Shown here piece after piece: positions 26,438 to 36,200 of a DNA stretch of 64,000 bases (the first letter of the stretch is position 1; each line of letters begins with the position of its first letter). The position numbers and the translations under genes are program-made. The notes under the pieces are model-generated. The model was not told the DNA's origin. It saw only the letters and a program-made list of their open reading frames with translations, and searched no databases. This stretch comes from an uncultured Pseudomonadota bacterium (lineage in GTDB: Bacteria; Pseudomonadota; Gammaproteobacteria; Steroidobacterales; Steroidobacteraceae), in NCBI GenBank assembly GCA_903828595.1, contig CAIKMS010000028.1, forward strand, positions 104,068-168,067, read 5' to 3'.

Positions 26438-27484
26438 ATGACCCAGCCAGCCTCAACACTCCCACCCTTAGTTGATTCTGTTCTTCAGGTTCGTAAACCG
26501 TATGTCCTATTTTTGGGAGACGTTACCGAAGCAACCGATGCCAAAACAGCCTTTGGACTTCGCGACTGGTGCACAGCCGATTGCATAGGCCAACTCAGGC
26601 TACCTGCTTGCACGGTTGATACGGGCCTTCCGGATTTGAGCCCCATCGAGGCAAAGGCCAAGGGAGCCGGCTCTCTGGTCATTGGTATTGCACCGATAGG
26701 TGGCAAATTACAGCCGCACTGGGTACCACTGTTGGTAGAAGTGCTTGAAGCCGGCATCGACGTCGTCAGCGGCATGCACACCCGTCTAGCCAGCTATCCG
26801 GACTTGGTTCAGGCCGCCCAAAAAGGCCACGCGCGCCTGATTGATATCCGCCACTACAGCGGCCCACTGAGCGTTGGCACTGGCATAAAACGCACCGGTA
26901 AAAGAGTGCTGACGGTAGGCACCGACTGCGCACTGGGCAAGAAATATACCGCTCTGGCCATCGCGCAGGAACTCAGGCGGCGTGGACTACCCGCTGATTT
27001 TCGCGCCACCGGACAAACCGGCACTTTGATTGCCGGACGGGGTCTCGCAGTTGATGCGGTCATTGCCGATTTTATTGCCGGAGCCGCCGAACTGATTAGT
27101 CCAGCCAATCAGGCTGAGCACTGGGACGTTGTGGAGGGTCAGGGCTCCATCATGAACCCAGCTTACGCAGGCGTGAGCTTAGGTCTGCTGCATGGCTCGC
27201 AACCCGATGCCATCATCGTCTGTCACGATCCGTTGCGCACCCACATCGGTGGCATGCCACACATACCGTTGGTGCCGGTTGAAGAAATCGTTGACCTCAC
27301 CCTACGCTTAGGCAGGCTCACCAACCCCCACATCCGCTGTGTAGGCGTAAGCCTTAATACGGCAGCGATGTCGGAAGCCGAACGCGCAGCAGCGCTGGCC
27401 GAGTACGAGCAGCGTTTGGGAGTGCCGGCATTTGATCCTATGCAACGTGGAGTTGAGCGCGTTGTGGATTTCTTGCTCGCCTAA
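26438..27484 (+). CDS. dgcN: D-glutamate N-acetyltransferase DgcN (DUF1611)
   Basis: 348 residues of the DUF1611 family: a P-loop-like stretch 'GTDCALGKKYTALAIA' (from residue 161), 'DFRATGQTGTLIAGRG', and 'VVEGQGSIMNPAYAGVSLGLLHGS'. In marine bacteria DgcN acetylates D-glutamate and DgcA then racemises N-acetyl-D-glutamate to the L form. The next gene is a DgcA-type enolase-superfamily enzyme starting about 20 bp on, so the pair matches that pathway. AGGTAA precedes the ATG. Confidence 0.88.
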   Translation: MTQPASTLPPLVDSVLQVRKPYVLFLGDVTEATDAKTAFGLRDWCTADCIGQLRLPACTVDTGLPDLSPIEAKAKGAGSLVIGIAPIGGKLQPHWVPLLVEVLEAGIDVVSGMHTRLASYPDLVQAAQKGHARLIDIRHYSGPLSVGTGIKRTGKRVLTVGTDCALGKKYTALAIAQELRRRGLPADFRATGQTGTLIAGRGLAVDAVIADFIAGAAELISPANQAEHWDVVEGQGSIMNPAYAGVSLGLLHGSQPDAIIVCHDPLRTHIGGMPHIPLVPVEEIVDLTLRLGRLTNPHIRCVGVSLNTAAMSEAERAAALAEYEQRLGVPAFDPMQRGVERVVDFLLA

Positions 27485-27505
27485 CTGTTGTCTTTGGAGA
27501 ATGCC

Positions 27506-28492
27506 ATGAAATTAAATGTAAGTTCGGTCAGCTGGAAACTTTCACAACCCTTCAAAATCGCGCGAAGCGCGCAAACTACGGTAGAAACAGTTCATGTCGT
27601 TCTCACCGATGAGCAGGGTCGAATCGGTCGCGGCGAAGCCGCTGGCGTGGACTATGCCGGAGAAACCGTAGCCAGCATGAGCGCACTACTGCAAGCGCAG
27701 AGCCGATTGTTTGAATCCATGAGCGTCGTACACCCCAGAGAAATACAGAGCCTGATGCCCTCTGGAGGCGCCCGAAATGCCTTGGACTGTGCGCTATGGG
27801 ATTTGCGCGCCAAACAAACAGGCATACCGACCTGGCAAGATCTAGGTTTAACGGCACCCACTAGAATGGCCTGTGCTTACACCATAGGTATTGACCCTTT
27901 GCCGGTGATAGCAGCTAAAGCCCTGGAGCGCCGTCATTTTCCGTTATTAAAGCTCAAGGTCGATGCGAATTCGCCACTGGACTTGATTCGGACCGTTCGC
28001 GAAAACGCCCCAGAGCCTCAACTCATCGTTGACGCCAATGCCTCTTGGGACTCCGCGATGCTTGAGGCCCTCATGCCTGAACTGATAGCGCTTCGAGTCA
28101 GCTTGCTGGAGCAACCGCTGGCACCGAACAAAGACGCCTATCTGTCAGGAAAAACCTATCCGATCCCTTTGGGGGCCGATGAGTCTTGCGTTGATCGATC
28201 CTCGTTTGAAAAGATCATTGATCGTTATCAGTACGCCAACATCAAGCTGGATAAAACCGGCGGACTAACTGAAGCCATGGCATGTGCCCAACTCGCGCAG
28301 GCCAAGGGCCTCAAACTGATGGTTGGAAATATGTGCGGTAGTTCGCTGGCGATGGCGCCCGGTGCATTGATTGCAACGCTATGCGAATTCGTCGATCTGG
28401 ATGGCCCGTTGTTGCAAAACGAGGACGTCGCCAATCCCATCCAGTACGCAGACGGGTGGATGTCATTCCCAACGGGCGCCTTGTGGGGCTGA
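27506..28492 (+). CDS. dgcA: N-acetyl-D-glutamate racemase DgcA (dipeptide-epimerase-like)
   Basis: Enolase-superfamily, muconate-lactonising subgroup, 328 residues. The ATG at 27506 has GGAG 7 nt upstream and is preferred to a TTG at 27488. Catalytic lysines Lys149/Lys151 (LLKLKVD) and Lys247 (NIKLDK) and metal ligands Asp176 (VDANAS), Glu202 (LEQPLAP) and Asp225 (GADES) are all in place. By sequence alone this could be an L-Ala-D/L-Glu dipeptide epimerase used in murein-peptide recycling. The DUF1611 neighbour favours the DgcA assignment. Confidence 0.87.
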   Translation: MKLNVSSVSWKLSQPFKIARSAQTTVETVHVVLTDEQGRIGRGEAAGVDYAGETVASMSALLQAQSRLFESMSVVHPREIQSLMPSGGARNALDCALWDLRAKQTGIPTWQDLGLTAPTRMACAYTIGIDPLPVIAAKALERRHFPLLKLKVDANSPLDLIRTVRENAPEPQLIVDANASWDSAMLEALMPELIALRVSLLEQPLAPNKDAYLSGKTYPIPLGADESCVDRSSFEKIIDRYQYANIKLDKTGGLTEAMACAQLAQAKGLKLMVGNMCGSSLAMAPGALIATLCEFVDLDGPLLQNEDVANPIQYADGWMSFPTGALWG

Positions 28493-28587
28493 ACAAGAGC
28501 TTGTCTGCCCTCACTGCATGCTAATCTTAGGACATATAGCGCTTTAAAAAAGCCCCTACCGGTTTGCAATAGGATCAAGGCCGCACG

Positions 28588-29649
28588 ATGTCTAACCAAT
28601 TAGCAGAATTACTGAAAACTCGCCCTTGGTTACTCGCCGATGGGGCGACAGGTAGCAATCTGTTTGACGTCGGCCTGCTCTCCGGCGATGCCCCGGAGCT
28701 GTGGAACGATAGCTATCCTGAACGCATTGCGCATTTGCATGCCCGCTTTGTGGAGGCCGGCGCCGATATCATCCTCACCAACAGTTTTGGCGGCACCAAG
28801 CATCGACTGAAGCTACATCAAGCTGATCATCGTGTTGGTGAGCTCAACGAAAAAGCAGCCTCCATTGCACGCGGCGTTGCCGATGCTGCGGGAAGAACTG
28901 TGCTGGTGGCGGGGAGCATCGGACCTACGGGTGAGATTTTAGAACCAATCGGTGCACTGAGCGCGGCGGCAGCTGCCGAATCATTTGCCGAGCAGGCCCA
29001 AGCTCTGGCTCGCGGCGGCGCTGACGTTTTATGGATTGAAACAATGTCCTCCATTGAGGAAGCAGAAGCGGCAATCGCCGGAGCCCGCACCACCGGATTA
29101 CCGATAGTCATCACGCTAAGCTTTGACACTAATGGACGCACCATGATGGGCGTCACCCCTGCGGATTTAGCGGGCTTACATCAAAAGCATGACCTTGCGG
29201 CTTGCGGGAGTAACTGCGGCGTCGGCCCCTCGGAGCTAGTCGCCTGTATTTTGAATTTATCCACAGCTTCAGACTCTGAAAAGGTCCTTGTCGCAAAGGC
29301 GAATTGCGGAATTCCTCAGTTTGTTGATGGGGCTATTCGATTCAATGGCACGCCGGAACTCATGGCACAGTACGCCTGCATGTCTTTCGACGCCGGTGCC
29401 CGAATCATCGGCGGCTGCTGCGGCACGTCACCCGAACACTTGCGAGTAATGCGTGCGGCACTCGAGGCGCATAGCCGCGGCCCAAAACCGGACCTAGCGG
29501 CCATTGAATCGCAGCTGGGCAGCATTTCAACGGGCGCCACTGCACAGCTACATGGGCAGTTCGATCGTCAATCCGGTGCAGCACCGGGTGCAACCGGCCG
29601 TCGCACCCAAAATCGCCGCGCCCCTCGAACTGAGAGCGACGCAAACTAA
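28588..29649 (+). CDS. bmt: Betaine-homocysteine S-methyltransferase (homocysteine methyltransferase family)
   Basis: 353 residues, zinc-dependent TIM barrel that transfers a methyl group to homocysteine to make methionine. The zinc cysteines are Cys210 (GSNCGVGP) and Cys277-Cys278 (GGCCGTSPEH). The opening 'LLADGATGSNLFDVGL' and 'PELWNDSYPERI' are typical of the bacterial Bmt form that uses glycine betaine or dimethylglycine-type donors. The C-terminal 50 residues are a low-complexity, Arg/Gly-rich extension beyond the barrel. It follows dgcA by about 95 bp on the same strand; a metabolic link is not obvious. Convergent with the amidohydrolase (9-bp gap). Confidence 0.88.
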   Translation: MSNQLAELLKTRPWLLADGATGSNLFDVGLLSGDAPELWNDSYPERIAHLHARFVEAGADIILTNSFGGTKHRLKLHQADHRVGELNEKAASIARGVADAAGRTVLVAGSIGPTGEILEPIGALSAAAAAESFAEQAQALARGGADVLWIETMSSIEEAEAAIAGARTTGLPIVITLSFDTNGRTMMGVTPADLAGLHQKHDLAACGSNCGVGPSELVACILNLSTASDSEKVLVAKANCGIPQFVDGAIRFNGTPELMAQYACMSFDAGARIIGGCCGTSPEHLRVMRAALEAHSRGPKPDLAAIESQLGSISTGATAQLHGQFDRQSGAAPGATGRRTQNRRAPRTESDAN

Positions 29650-29658
29650 TTCGGGTCT

Positions 29659-30975
29659 CTAGTGGGCCTGGGCGACCGACGGTATATCAGAGCGGTAGAC
29701 AACACCGCCCTTCATCACAAACGTGACCTTTGAAAACCATTCTGGATTTTCTAAAGGATCGCCCGGCACGGCCACCAAATCGGCCAGTCGACCGACAGTG
29801 ATAGCGCCCACGGAGTCTGCCTGACCCAACAACTGCGCAGCGACGCGGGTCGCGGCCGATAACGCTTGCGCAGGCGACATGCCGTTGGCCACTAGAAGGC
29901 CGAATTCCTGCGCGTGATCACCCTCACCAAGGTCTGTGCCATAGGCGATTTTGACCCCCGACTTAACCGCCACGGGCAGATTCTTTTTAGGCAAGAGATC
30001 GTTAGCCAACTCCTTAGCGGCCGTGCCTGGGGTGAGCAATTCCGGCTGATCACGCGCCGCTCGATAAAACACCTCATAGACACTGAGCGTTGGAACCAGA
30101 ACCGTGCCTTGCGCTTTCATTAACTCAAAAGTTTGAGCGGTCGCAAAAGACCCGTGTTCGATCGAATCCACACCGGCACGTACCGCGTGCTCGATGGCAC
30201 CCGCCGGATAGGCATGCGCAGCGACCTTCAAACCTAAAGCATGAGCAGTACTCACCGCCGCATGCATTTCGTCATCCGTCATTAACTGCTGCCGTGGGTC
30301 ATCACCGGTGGATGCAATACCGCCCGATGGCATCAACTTAATCACGCTGGCACCACGGCGCTTGTGCTCACGAACTCGAAAAACTGCTTGATCAACACTA
30401 TCAACGATGCCCAAATTCCACTCAGGGCTCTGAATCGCGCTGTCCAAGCCGGCACGCATATCACCGTGGCCTGCGGTAGGGCCTAAGGGCTCCAGCGCCA
30501 CCGTCAGACGTGGCCCATCGACCTTTCCGGCCTCAATTGCATCACGCAAAGCAACGGTCTCCTGGCCACCGCCCAGATCACGCACTGAAGTAAAGCCCTG
30601 CAGCAGCATCTGTTTAGCGAAAAGGGCCGCATCAAACACGCGATCGAGGCTGGAGTGGGTAAACATGTCCTCCAGAGCGTTGGCACGAGAGGGCAACTTG
30701 GACGCCAAATGCACGTGGCAATCAATAAAACCGGGCATTACCGTCGAGGTCGAAAGATCAATAATCTTTGCACCCACCGGACTAACAAAACCTGACTCTA
30801 CAGATACAATGCGTTCATCACGAATCAGAATGCTGACGTGATCACGTCGCAGATCACTGACTCCGTCGTAGAGTGATCCCGCATGAACAACCACTTCATG
30901 CGCATTCACCAGAGTGGTTAAAGACAAACTTGCTAAAACAGCCACCACCACGCATCGCATTACAGTCATCGCCAA
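29659..30975 (-). CDS. Exported metal-dependent amidohydrolase (prolidase-like)
   Basis: 438 residues with a signal peptide (ending near 'TTLVNAHE'). Amidohydrolase superfamily: 'MPGFIDCHVHLA' (HxH metal motif), a lysine in 'GASVIKLMPSGG' (probably carbamylated), His in 'VAAHAYPAGAIEHA' and 'SIEHGSF', and 'IAYGTDLGEGDH' for the catalytic Asp. This pattern is that of Xaa-Pro dipeptidases and related imidazolonepropionase-like enzymes that cleave dipeptides. Its start is 17 bp past the stop of the TPR-sulfotransferase, so the two form an operon. Confidence 0.9.
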   Translation of the reverse strand: MAMTVMRCVVVAVLASLSLTTLVNAHEVVVHAGSLYDGVSDLRRDHVSILIRDERIVSVESGFVSPVGAKIIDLSTSTVMPGFIDCHVHLASKLPSRANALEDMFTHSSLDRVFDAALFAKQMLLQGFTSVRDLGGGQETVALRDAIEAGKVDGPRLTVALEPLGPTAGHGDMRAGLDSAIQSPEWNLGIVDSVDQAVFRVREHKRRGASVIKLMPSGGIASTGDDPRQQLMTDDEMHAAVSTAHALGLKVAAHAYPAGAIEHAVRAGVDSIEHGSFATAQTFELMKAQGTVLVPTLSVYEVFYRAARDQPELLTPGTAAKELANDLLPKKNLPVAVKSGVKIAYGTDLGEGDHAQEFGLLVANGMSPAQALSAATRVAAQLLGQADSVGAITVGRLADLVAVPGDPLENPEWFSKVTFVMKGGVVYRSDIPSVAQAH

Positions 30976-30992
30976 TCTCCAAAAATACCGTT

Positions 30993-33041
30993 TTAGATCG
31001 TTGCCTCATTAACATGCAGGCCTGACTTAAAATCCTCAGGAACGTCAGGATAGGAGTCTAGAACCAAACCCAAACTTTGCTTGAGGGGATCAAGCCACGG
31101 CTCGAAATGCCGCCACTGATCAACCCCATCCCGATAGATAGGTCGCCGCACCTGTTCGGAGCTGGCCGTGCGCACCGCCCGATCATTTTCGAAAAATCGC
31201 AAGCAAGACTCCTCGAAGCCCAAACCACAATAATTAAGCAAGCGACGAATCTCGAACTCCGTATTTTCTACCATCTGCTCATAAAAAACCCGATGAACAC
31301 GACCCGGCGCTACACGATCAAAATGCGCCATCAAGGCCACGTAGTCGTGATAGTAAGAACCGATGTCCTCGAGGCCGTAGGTGAATAACTGCCCCATAGC
31401 AAAATGCTGTTTAAAGCCAGAAAAACAGCAAGCCATCGGGTGGCGACGCGCATCAATTATCTTAGCATTAGGAAGCGCTAATAAAATCATCCCCAAGTGA
31501 GCGAAATTATTGGGCATCTTATCAATGAAGTAGGGCAGCCCTCGCTTGCGATGAATTCGTGTCCGTGAAAGGTACTCTTCACCTAAGTCAGTCCACTGAC
31601 GATCAGTGAGCGTTCCCAAAACATCGGGATAACGCCCCTCGCCGGAGTCATTAGCCGTCAAACGGCGCGCCATGGAGATAATATCGGGAAGCTCAATCGT
31701 TCCCTCAACCTGAGAGTGGCTCGCAAGAATTTGCTCTATCAGTGTCGATCCGGATCGAGGCAAGCCGACGATGAAAATAGGGTCAGGCTGCGAACTCCCC
31801 ATCGCCTTGTGCTGCGCCATAAATTCCTGCGTAAACAAACGATGCGACCTCAAGAGTCGCGCACGATTTTCAGCGCGACTAAAGCCCATCTCCTCGCGCC
31901 TTAATCGATTTCCAGACTCATAGTGCTTGAATGACTGCTCGTACTCTCCCGAGTCCTCTAATGCTTTGCCAAGGGCAAAGTGAAAATGTAATCGGTCGCT
32001 GGAATCAAGATCGGCCTGCTCTAAAGCCGAGCGCATAGCGCTGATATCATCTACAGAAAACCGAAAGGTCTTTAAATTAGCTAGGCTCCAGTAAGCCTCG
32101 CCGAGCTTAGGCATCAGTGTGATGCTCTTTCGGTAGGCTTCAATACCAGGTTTTTCATACCCCGATGTTTTTAAGGCATGGCCGTAGCTCATCCATATCT
32201 TGGCCTGATCAGGAAACTCAGCCAGAACACCCCGGTACAATTCCAGAGAGCTTTCATACTCGCCAATAGTTCCTAAGATAGCCGCCTTCAAATTTCGAAA
32301 CCCGACCCGTCTTGGCTCAACCTGAAGGCAGTAATCAATCTGCTCTAAAGCTTCGGTTGCATTGTTCTGGCGATGTAAAACCAGCGCTAGATTGTGGCGT
32401 GCAGCTAAAAACCCCGGCGCTAACTCCACGCAGTGCTGCAGTATCTTCTCCGCGTCATCATAACGCCTCAAGCGTGCCGCCACTTCCGCCAACATTCGCA
32501 ATGCCGCAACGTCGGTCGGATTCTCAATCAGATGCTCGCGAAGCAAAGTCTCGGCCTCACTCAGCTGATTGCTAAATAAGGCACTTCCCGCTGCCAGCAG
32601 TCGCGGATCTCGTGTAGAACCTTTTATATGCTGACTGTAGGCATGATCGGCGGCCGCTAAATCGCCGATATGCGTGTAAAGATCCGCGAGCACAAGCCAG
32701 GCCGCAGCGAGATCCGGTTTTAAACCGACTGCCCGACGCAGCGGCGCTATGGCTTCGCCGCTACGGCCTAAAGCGCGCAGCACCTGCGCTAATTCGAAGT
32801 GTGCTTCACCAAAGTCTCCATGCCTGGCGCATAAGGTCTGAAGTTTCACGTGCGCCTCAGCAAAACGCCCTAAGCCCGCCAAAGCACGTGCCTGCAGCCA
32901 CAGGGCCTGCGGCTGGCCTGGCATCACTTTTAAGATTTCTTCGGCCTGCTGAGCTGCCTCGCCAGGGCGTGAGTCGAGCAGCCGCATGCCATGGGCCAGA
33001 GCCACTTCCAAGGTTCCAACGGGGTCTTTACCAATGCTCAT
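30993..33041 (-). CDS. TPR-repeat sulfotransferase
   Basis: 682 residues. The first ~400 are tandem TPR units (for example 'LGEAYWSLANLKTFRFSVDD', 'AAWLVLADLYTHIGDLAAADHAY'). The C-terminal ~280 residues are a PAPS-dependent sulfotransferase with the 5'-phosphosulfate loop 'VGLPRSGSTLIEQIL' and 'NAKIIDARRHPMACCFSGFKQ' for the 3'-phosphate region. No signal or membrane segment, so it probably works in the cytoplasm. TPR-sulfotransferases of this kind resemble tyrosylprotein sulfotransferases; the acceptor is unknown. First gene of an operon with the dipeptidase-like amidohydrolase. Confidence 0.9.
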   Translation of the reverse strand: MSIGKDPVGTLEVALAHGMRLLDSRPGEAAQQAEEILKVMPGQPQALWLQARALAGLGRFAEAHVKLQTLCARHGDFGEAHFELAQVLRALGRSGEAIAPLRRAVGLKPDLAAAWLVLADLYTHIGDLAAADHAYSQHIKGSTRDPRLLAAGSALFSNQLSEAETLLREHLIENPTDVAALRMLAEVAARLRRYDDAEKILQHCVELAPGFLAARHNLALVLHRQNNATEALEQIDYCLQVEPRRVGFRNLKAAILGTIGEYESSLELYRGVLAEFPDQAKIWMSYGHALKTSGYEKPGIEAYRKSITLMPKLGEAYWSLANLKTFRFSVDDISAMRSALEQADLDSSDRLHFHFALGKALEDSGEYEQSFKHYESGNRLRREEMGFSRAENRARLLRSHRLFTQEFMAQHKAMGSSQPDPIFIVGLPRSGSTLIEQILASHSQVEGTIELPDIISMARRLTANDSGEGRYPDVLGTLTDRQWTDLGEEYLSRTRIHRKRGLPYFIDKMPNNFAHLGMILLALPNAKIIDARRHPMACCFSGFKQHFAMGQLFTYGLEDIGSYYHDYVALMAHFDRVAPGRVHRVFYEQMVENTEFEIRRLLNYCGLGFEESCLRFFENDRAVRTASSEQVRRPIYRDGVDQWRHFEPWLDPLKQSLGLVLDSYPDVPEDFKSGLHVNEATI

Positions 33042-33291
33042 GTGTACGACTAGAAGGTCCTATAGCCTGGCGTCACGGACAGTGGCGCGGGGGTGGATCG
33101 CGCAGAGCAGAAAGCACCCGCTTCCAACCCGTTACGGAGCATAACTAAAATACCTATAAATCAATAGCTTGCCTATTTTGAATTTTTAAAGCCCGATAAA
33201 AAAATCAGCCCTGTCGAGGCAAACTGTTAAGCGCTTCCCAGTTTTTTACTTTACGCACCCAAGCAGGCCAAAGACAGGCAACAATCCTAAA

Positions 33292-36200
33292 ATGAGCTTA
33301 TGTAATCAATCAGTACCGAATCATACGACGCCGCACCAGCGTGTGCGCGCTATGACTTTACTGGGTTACCTACTTTGCGCGTGCGTAGGGGCAGTAAGCC
33401 TCACGCTCCCCGGCACCGGCTGGGCAGCACCCAGTACACCCATGCATTTCGTGCACTTAGGGTCTGATGAGGGCCTGTCGCAAGGCTCCATCAACGCCAT
33501 GCTTCAGGATGACCAAGGTTTTTTTTGGATAGGCACCGAAGCTGGCCTGGATCGCTACGATGGCTACTCCTTTAAGCACATTTCCCAGGAACCGACCCCC
33601 CATGGGTCACTGCCTCGAAACTTTGTCACATCGATGGCCAAGGACCATTCGGGAACTCTTTGGGTGGGCACCAAGAGCGGATTAGCCACTCGCGATGGAA
33701 AGACTGGCCGGGTCACGAGCGACATCCGAGTGGGTGGAATACGGGTTACTGACCCCCATGAAAGCATCCAGACGATCTATGTAGATCGCGAGGATAGGGT
33801 CTGGGTCGGCACCACAGACGCAGGCCTGATCATGATAGATCGAGCCCATAATGTGGTGCAGCGCCTACGTCATGACAGCCGCGATGAGTCATCACTTAGC
33901 GATGATTTCGTCAGCGCCTTAATGGAGGATGACCACGGAAGAATCTGGATAGGAACAGAGCACGGGCTAAATCGCCTCGACCCTACGAGCGGCAAGCTAG
34001 TCAGACGCCCCATGCGCACGACGGCCGATATTCCTGTAGCGCTTGAGGATGCCCCCGTCAGCGCTCTAATTGAAGATGAACAATCCGTCCTTTGGGTAGC
34101 CACCAATGCAGGCCTGATACGTTTAGACCCGCGCAAGACCACCGCTATGGTCTACCGAGCGTCGCAGAAAGATAGCAACAGCCTACCGTCAGATACCGTT
34201 ACCAGCTTGTTAGAGGACGATGCGCAAAGGATCTGGATTGGTACAGACTCCGGTTTAGTACTTTGGAATCGCCTAACGAATAACTTTCAAACCTTTAAAC
34301 ACGATGAAGCCGATCCCGCTAGCCTGCCGGCCAACAATATCCATTCCCTTTATCAAGACCAGGGTGGCGTTTTGTGGGTGGGCACTGAGTCAGATGGCGC
34401 TGCGCACTGGAATCCACGCTCTTGGTCTTTTGGTCACCATCAAATTCGCATTGCTGATGGCCGCGGCATTGCAAACATTGGTACCGTGGTTGAGGACAGC
34501 AAAGGTCGGCTATGGCTGGGCACCTTCGACAGCGGCCTGCAACTATTAGACGTCGCAACCGGTGTAGTCACCAGCTTTCACCATCGCGCCGGCGATGCTC
34601 ACTCACTGGCCGCCGAACACGTGAATTCGGTTCTCATTGATCGCGACGGTACGCTATGGGTTGCCACTCGAGGCGGCCTGAGTCACCTAGACCCCACAAC
34701 GGGAAAAGTCGAGAACTTCAATCCAGCTGCTGATAGGTTGGATCCTGATGAGCCGGTGGCCATATTAGAAATTAAAAAAACTCGTGCCGGTATTATTTGG
34801 GGCGCAACGGATAAGGGGGTCTTTCGCTTTGACCCAAAAACAAAAAAATCCAAATCATTCCGTCATGACCCTAGTGATGCATCCAGCCTGTCCTCAGATC
34901 ACGCAACTACTATCGCCATTGACCCCAACGATCACATCTGGGTTGGTCTTGACGATGGAACACTAATCCTTATTGATCCGCTTACCGAGCACTTCTACGA
35001 TGTTACGGCACCCATTGAGCTGAAAAAACGCGTTGGCCAAATGGATATTGGCTCCCTGCATATAGACGACCATGGACGACTTTGGGTCGGAACCCTAGGC
35101 AGTGGCCTGGTGGAGGTCATTGGCAGCGCGGCTGATCCCTCGCATATTCAATTACGCACCTACACTCAAAAAGATGGGCTGGATAACACAACAATCTATG
35201 CAATCCAATCTGATTCATCAGGCCGTATCTGGCTAAGTACCAATCGTGGGCTGAGTCGTTTCGACCCAGAAACACACCAATTCAAAAACTTTCATCACAG
35301 CCACGGTCTGCAAGGCGAGGAATTCAACCAAGGCGCCGCTGCACGCTTGCATGATGGTCAAATGATTTTCGCAGGCCCCAACGGCTACAACGCTTTCTAT
35401 CCGGATCGCTTAGAGTTTAATCAGCACGAACCCAAAGTCGCATTAACCGGGTACTACAAACTTAACGCCCCCGTTGAAACCGAACTTGCCACGGAATACT
35501 TAAAAAAGGCGGACCTTGGCTATAGCGACAACGTCGTTTCTTTTGAGTTCGCTGCCCTGGATTATTCTTCACCAGAGAGCAATCACTTTTCTTACATGCT
35601 CGAAGGATTTGATAAAGACTGGATTGATGCGGGCAACAAGCGCACGGTTACCTATACGAATCTTTCTGCCGGCCATTACGTTTTTAAAGTTCGCGCTGCC
35701 AATGGCGATGGCAAATGGAATCGCGGTGGAATACAGCTTCCAATCAGCGTTGCCGCTCCCCCATGGGCAACGCTCCCTGCGAAGATTGGCTACGTTACGG
35801 CAGCCTTACTGGCTCTTTTAGGCCTTCGTCAAATGCAAAACGCAAGGCGGCGGCTTGAATTGGAATATGCACGACGCCTGGAAAAGGAAGTTGGCGAAAG
35901 AACCGCCGAACTTGAGCGCGCCAATCATCAACTTAAAGAAGCGAGCGTCACTGACCCCTTAACGGGTCTGGGAAATCGGCGGCAATTGGGTGAAGCGATG
36001 GCAGCCCTACAAAGCAACGTTAACCACGAACTTCGCATGTGCCTGATGATCATCGACATGGATCATTTAAAGCCAATTAATGATGCGTACGGTCATGAAG
36101 CGGGAGACCGCGTCATTGTGCAAATTGCGGACATTCTGCGTCGCTCCTGCCGAAGTTCTGACTATATTGTTCGATGGGGTGGCGATGAGTTTGTAGTCGC

